DNA from: Thermus thermamylovorans
GTDB lineage: Bacteria; Deinococcota; Deinococci; Deinococcales; Thermaceae
Reading direction: 5' to 3'
DNA: 54,613 bases
NCBI RefSeq assembly: GCF_004307015.1
Contig: NZ_SIJL01000007.1
Span: 61,451 to 116,063, forward strand
The notes under the pieces are model-generated. The model was not told the origin of the DNA, searched no databases, and saw only the letters and a list, made by a program, of their open reading frames with translations. Below are positions 51,705 to 54,613 of this stretch, one piece after another. Position 1 is the stretch's first letter. Each line of letters opens with the position of its first letter. The translations under genes were made by a program, and so were the position numbers.

Positions 51705-52692
51705 CCCGCCGCTCCACCAGGGCGGTGAGGAGGGATTGCAGGGCTCGGGCGGCCTCGGGGTGGGGGAGGCCCTCCAGGTGGGGGAAGAGGGTGGCCCGTC
51801 CCTCCTCCATGAGCCGCCTGGCCTCCTCCCTGGCCCAGGCCAAGGCACCGGAGGCCAAAAGCCTCTCCCAAAGCCAGCGCACCTCCTCCTCGGGCTTGGC
51901 CTCCCGGGGAAGGCGGAGGAGGGCCCCCGTTCGCTCCCGCTCCTCGGGGCTCGCCCCCTGAAGGAAGCGGATGAGGATCAGGGTGGGCTTGCCCTCATAG
52001 AGGTCCCCCGCCCGCTCCTTGCCGTAGGCCTCGTCCCCCTCCAGGTTGAGCACATCGTCCATGATCTGGAAGGCCACCCCCAGCTTGAGCCCCGCCTCCT
52101 CGTAAAGGGCCGGGGGCTCCCTGCCCGCCAGCAGGGCCCCCAGGCGCAGGGGGGCCACGGCGGTGTAGTAGGCGGCCTTGTGTTCCACCATGCGGAGGTA
52201 GTCCCCGGGGGTGAGGTCCAGGCGGCCCGAAAGGGTCCAGAGGAGGTCCAGGTGCTGCCCGTAGGCGGTGCGGCGCACCACCTCGTAGAACTCCCCCAGA
52301 ACGGCGGGTTCCAGAAGCCCCTCCTGCACGCCCCGCCACAGGAGGCCCCACATCTCCCCGTGCAGGGCGTCCCCGGCGTTCAGGGCCAGGGGCATGGGGT
52401 GGAGGCGGTGGAGGGTGGGCTTGCCGCGGCGCTCCAGGGAGGCGTCCTCGATGTCGTCGTGGATCAGGACCCAGTTCTGGAAAAGCTCCATCGCCGTTGC
52501 CACCAAAAGCGCCCCTTCCAAGGGTGCCCCGTGGGCCAGGGCCGCCTGGACCGTGAGGAGGCCCCGCAGCATCTTGCCTCCCCGGGAGGGGTACTCCTGC
52601 AGGAGGGCCTGGTAGCCGGGATCGGGGTGGGAAAGCTGGGCGAGGAGCCGCTCGTGGATGGCCTTTCGCGTCTCCTGGGGGGGCGGCACCAT
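51700..52692 (-). CDS. Polyprenyl diphosphate synthase
   Basis: 330 aa from the ATG at 52692. The first Asp-rich motif is HDDIEDASLERRGKPTLHR and the second is FQIMDDVLNLEGD; GGKMLRG binds diphosphate and GKPTLILI is the conserved KPT motif. It joins IPP units to make farnesyl/geranylgeranyl or longer chains; product length cannot be fixed by eye. IspH nearby supplies the substrates. A GTG three codons earlier (52701) is a possible alternative start but lies inside the divergent promoter. Confidence 0.92.
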   Translation of the reverse strand: MVPPPQETRKAIHERLLAQLSHPDPGYQALLQEYPSRGGKMLRGLLTVQAALAHGAPLEGALLVATAMELFQNWVLIHDDIEDASLERRGKPTLHRLHPMPLALNAGDALHGEMWGLLWRGVQEGLLEPAVLGEFYEVVRRTAYGQHLDLLWTLSGRLDLTPGDYLRMVEHKAAYYTAVAPLRLGALLAGREPPALYEEAGLKLGVAFQIMDDVLNLEGDEAYGKERAGDLYEGKPTLILIRFLQGASPEERERTGALLRLPREAKPEEEVRWLWERLLASGALAWAREEARRLMEEGRATLFPHLEGLPHPEAARALQSLLTALVERRA

Positions 52693-52696
52693 GCTA

Positions 52697-52705
52697 TACA
52701 CTTTA
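52697..52705. promoter_or_regulatory. Overlapping divergent leaderless promoters in a 17-bp gap
   Basis: Plus TACACT (52697-52702) is 7 nt before the ATG at 52710. Minus TAAAGT (52705-52700) is 7 nt before the ATG at 52692. The two -10 boxes share three base pairs; the two genes start only 17 bp apart. Confidence 0.65.
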
Positions 52706-52709
52706 GGCC

Positions 52710-53543
52710 ATGCGCGGCTACCCCCTGGGCCTTTTTGCCCTCAGCGTCCTCACCTTCATCTGGGGGAGCACCTTCGTGGTGGTCAAGGGGGCGGTGGAGG
52801 CCATCTCCCCCAACTTCCTGGTGCTCCTGCGCTTCCTGGTGGCGGCCCTCTTTTTCCTTCCCCTCCTCGGTCGCCTGCCCCGGGGGGTCTGGGGGCCGGG
52901 GCTGGAGCTGGCCTTCTGGCTTCTCCTGGGCTACGCCTCCCAGGCCATCGGCCTCATGTACACCACGGCCAGCCGCAGCGCCTTCATCACGGCCCTGAAC
53001 GTGGTCCTGGTCCCCCTCCTCTTGGGCCTTGCGGGGAGGCGGGTGGGGCCGGTGTGGCTGGCCGCCCTCCTGGCCTTCTTGGGGGTGGGCTTCCTCTCCT
53101 ACGACCCCCGCCAGCCCCCCTTCAACGTAGGGGACCTCTGGACCCTCCTCACCGCTCTCACCTACGCCCTTTACATCGTGCGCCTCGAGGTCCACGCCAA
53201 GAGCTTCCCCTCCCTGCCCCTCACCGCGGTGCAGGTGTACGGCACGGCCCTCTTCGCCCTCCCCGTGGTCCTCGCCGAGGGGAGCCTCCGCCTGGAGGGC
53301 GTCCCCTGGGGCGCCATCCTCTACCTGGGGGTGGTGGCCACCGCCCTCACCACCTGGCTCCAGACCTGGGGCCAGCGGTACGTGCCTGCCCCTCAGGCCG
53401 CCGTCCTCTACACCTTGGAACCGGTTTGGGCCACCCTCTTCGCCTTCCTGCTCCTGGGGGAGCGGCTCGGGCTTTTGGGGCTCGTGGGGGGCTCCCTGGT
53501 GGTCTTCGCCACCCTGCAGGCTATCCGCCGATCCCCAGCATGA
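52710..53543 (+). CDS. EamA/DMT-family transporter
   Basis: 277 aa with ten predicted helices in two EamA repeats (IWGSTFVVVKGAVEAISPNFLVLLRFLVAALFFLPLL and LLTALTYALYIVRLEVHAKSF). The second half ends with the typical PAPQAAVLYTLEPVWATLFAFLLLGERLGLLGLVGGSLVV. The family exports amino acids and other metabolites; the substrate is unknown. The 3' end overlaps moaA by 23 bp, tail to tail. Confidence 0.92.
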   Translation: MRGYPLGLFALSVLTFIWGSTFVVVKGAVEAISPNFLVLLRFLVAALFFLPLLGRLPRGVWGPGLELAFWLLLGYASQAIGLMYTTASRSAFITALNVVLVPLLLGLAGRRVGPVWLAALLAFLGVGFLSYDPRQPPFNVGDLWTLLTALTYALYIVRLEVHAKSFPSLPLTAVQVYGTALFALPVVLAEGSLRLEGVPWGAILYLGVVATALTTWLQTWGQRYVPAPQAAVLYTLEPVWATLFAFLLLGERLGLLGLVGGSLVVFATLQAIRRSPA

Positions 53544-54498
53544 CCCGCCGCCTCAAGGTGGGCAGGGTGTTGCCAAAGGCGGGCTTGCGGTTGGTGGCGA
53601 TGAGGATGGCGTCCACCAGGGCCTCCACGGGCTCCTCCGCGGCGAAGGCCCAGGCGATGTCCATCTCCAGGTCGGTGAGGAGGCAGGGCCTTAGCTTTTT
53701 ATCCGAGGTGAGGCGGAGCCGGGAGCAGTTGGAGCAGAAGGGCTCGGTCACGGGGTTGATAAAGCCCAGTGTCCCCGCGGCTCCTGGGATTTTGAAGACC
53801 CGGGCCGGGGAGCTCGGGTCATGGGGGACGGGTTCCAGGGGGCCAAAGACCGCCTCGATGCGGGCCCGGATCTCCTTCCCGGGCACGAAGCGGCGGCGGT
53901 ACTCCTCGGGGTCGGAGTTGTCCAGGTGCATGTACTCGATGTAGCGCACGTGCAGGGGGCGCTCCAGGGAGAGCCGGGCCAGGGGGACCACCTCCTCCTC
54001 GTTCATGCCCCGGATGACCACGGCGTTGAGCTTTACCGGGTGGAGGCCCAGCTCTAAGGCGGTTTCTATGGCCTCGAGGACCCGTTCCACCTTCCCGCCC
54101 CGGGTGATGCGGGTGAAGACCTCGGGGGTGATGGCATCCAGGGAGATGTTCACCCGGTTCAGGCCCGCCTGGACCAGCTCCTTGGCCCTTTTGGCGAAGA
54201 GGAGGCCGTTGGTGGTGATGGCCACGTCCTCGATGCCCTCTTTGCCACGGGCCCTTGCGATCATCTGGGGAAGCTCCTTGCGCACCAAGGGCTCCCCGCC
54301 GGTGAAGCGCACGGCGGAGAGGCCGAGGAGAGAGGCGGCCTCGAGGAAGTGGTCCACCTCCTGCACCGTGAGGGTGCCTGGGGGTTCGGCCATCTCCAGC
54401 CCCAGGGGATGGCAGTAAAGGCAGTGCAGGTTGCACCGGGGGGTGACGGAGATGCGCAGGTCTTTGAGGACGCGCCCGTAGTTGTCTAGGAGCTTCAT
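53521..54498 (-). CDS. moaA: GTP 3',8-cyclase MoaA
   Basis: 325 aa radical-SAM enzyme for the first step of molybdenum cofactor synthesis. The SAM cluster cysteines are Cys22, 26 and 29 in RCNLHCLYCHP. The second cluster is FCSNCSRLRLTSDKKLRPCL. RFTGGEPLVRKEL and AITTNGLLFAKRA are conserved, and the C-terminus ends LGIGG with the functional Gly-Gly. The ATG at 54498 has GGGGGAAAGG upstream; a longer start at 54552 adds unconserved residues. Confidence 0.96.
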   Translation of the reverse strand: MKLLDNYGRVLKDLRISVTPRCNLHCLYCHPLGLEMAEPPGTLTVQEVDHFLEAASLLGLSAVRFTGGEPLVRKELPQMIARARGKEGIEDVAITTNGLLFAKRAKELVQAGLNRVNISLDAITPEVFTRITRGGKVERVLEAIETALELGLHPVKLNAVVIRGMNEEEVVPLARLSLERPLHVRYIEYMHLDNSDPEEYRRRFVPGKEIRARIEAVFGPLEPVPHDPSSPARVFKIPGAAGTLGFINPVTEPFCSNCSRLRLTSDKKLRPCLLTDLEMDIAWAFAAEEPVEALVDAILIATNRKPAFGNTLPTLRRRVMLGIGG

Positions 54499-54514
54499 CC
54501 TTTCCCCCTTGCCG

Positions 54515-54520
54515 ACTATA
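54515..54520 (-). promoter_or_regulatory. -10 box TATAGT of moaA
   Basis: TATAGT lies 16 nt before the ATG, with a TTGCGG 17 bp further upstream as a weak -35. The ribosome binding site lies between, so this transcript has a short leader. Confidence 0.55.
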
Positions 54521-54561
54521 CTATCCCCTTTCACCCCCCGCAACGTGCACAAAAAGACAAA

Positions 54562-54586
54562 CCCCCCAGGGGGCTGCCCTGGGGGG
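54562..54586 (-). terminator. Intrinsic terminator after the tRNA
   Basis: A 10-bp stem CCCCCCAGGG/CCCTGGGGGG with a 5-nt loop. On the minus strand TTTGTCTTTTT follows; on the plus strand a T5 run follows, so it may work both ways. It lies just after the tRNA 3' end. Confidence 0.8.
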
Positions 54587-54590
54587 TTTT

Positions 54591-54613
54591 TGGAGCGGGA
54601 GACGGGACTTGAA
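54591..54613 (-). tRNA. 3' end of a tRNA, probably tRNA-Gly (rest outside window)
   Basis: The minus strand reads TTCAAGTCCCGT, then CTCCCGC, T and CCA. This is a T-loop and stem, acceptor 3' strand, discriminator U and encoded CCA. An acceptor GCGGGAG/CTCCCGC with discriminator U is typical of tRNA-Gly. The anticodon lies outside the window, so the identity is inferred. Confidence 0.75.

Overview
The window is high-GC bacterial chromosome from a member of the genus Thermus. The reasons are very high G/C at third codon positions, tightly packed and overlapping genes, RNA polymerase subunits of Thermus length (beta 1119 aa, beta' 1525 aa), a dihydrouridine synthase with its nucleophile at Cys93 as in T. 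thermophilus Dus, an ATP-independent LonC-type protease, and start codons placed 6-8 nt after TANNNT -10 boxes (leaderless transcripts). The species cannot be named from the sequence alone. No insertion sequence, CRISPR array, prophage or replication origin was seen, and no stretch over 300 bp lacks a gene.

Layout. 1-2003: a lipoprotein/macrolide-type ABC exporter (ATPase cut by the window edge, plus permease) and a NIPSNAP-like protein. 2027-6784: alaS, a seven-helix membrane protein, ruvX and mltG. 6769-11161: an orphan sugar-permease subunit, a small exported protein, a P-loop protein, an enolase-superfamily epimerase and an MFS transporter with an out-of-phase coding tail. 11200-17913: ygfZ, then the cinA-thpR-recA-rny cluster, mreB and fabZ. 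17989-20764: an operon on the minus strand with a response regulator, an in-frame fusion of a gamma-glutamylcyclotransferase-like domain to a DarT DNA ADP-ribosyltransferase toxin, and the DarG antitoxin. 20782-22715: a SagB-type nitroreductase and glgC. 22783-26173: lonC, a small unknown protein and a CBS-GGDEF protein. 26136-31149: penicillin acylase, a CDGSH Fe-S protein, an aldo/keto reductase and a GlcD-type FAD oxidase. 31177-33017: initiator tRNA, terminator, then phhB, a hotdog thioesterase, a DCC thioredoxin-fold protein and mutM. 33014-35702: thiamine ABC transporter genes thiP and thiB under a TPP riboswitch. 35707-37336: an alpha/beta-hydrolase lacking its nucleophilic serine, a small protein and a class II aldolase. 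37494-45614: rpoC and rpoB with the rpoB promoter. 45641-49235: an S4-domain protein, glgA, a TPR protein and dus. 49261-54613: ispH, a DUF302 protein, unknown proteins, a polyprenyl synthase, an EamA transporter, moaA, and the 3' end of a probable tRNA-Gly.

The most unusual content is the GGCT-DarT fusion locus. The composition drop from the GGCT half to the DarT/DarG half falls at the fusion joint, which is marked by a run of eight G. This suggests a DarTG toxin-antitoxin module inserted into the 3' end of a resident RR-GGCT operon. Other notable signals are pairs of overlapping, back-to-back leaderless promoters, an A6 run before an out-of-phase tail of the MFS gene, a palindrome centred on the rpoB -10 box, a complete alternative-pairing layout in the TPP riboswitch, and strong over-representation of the palindrome CCTCGAGG.
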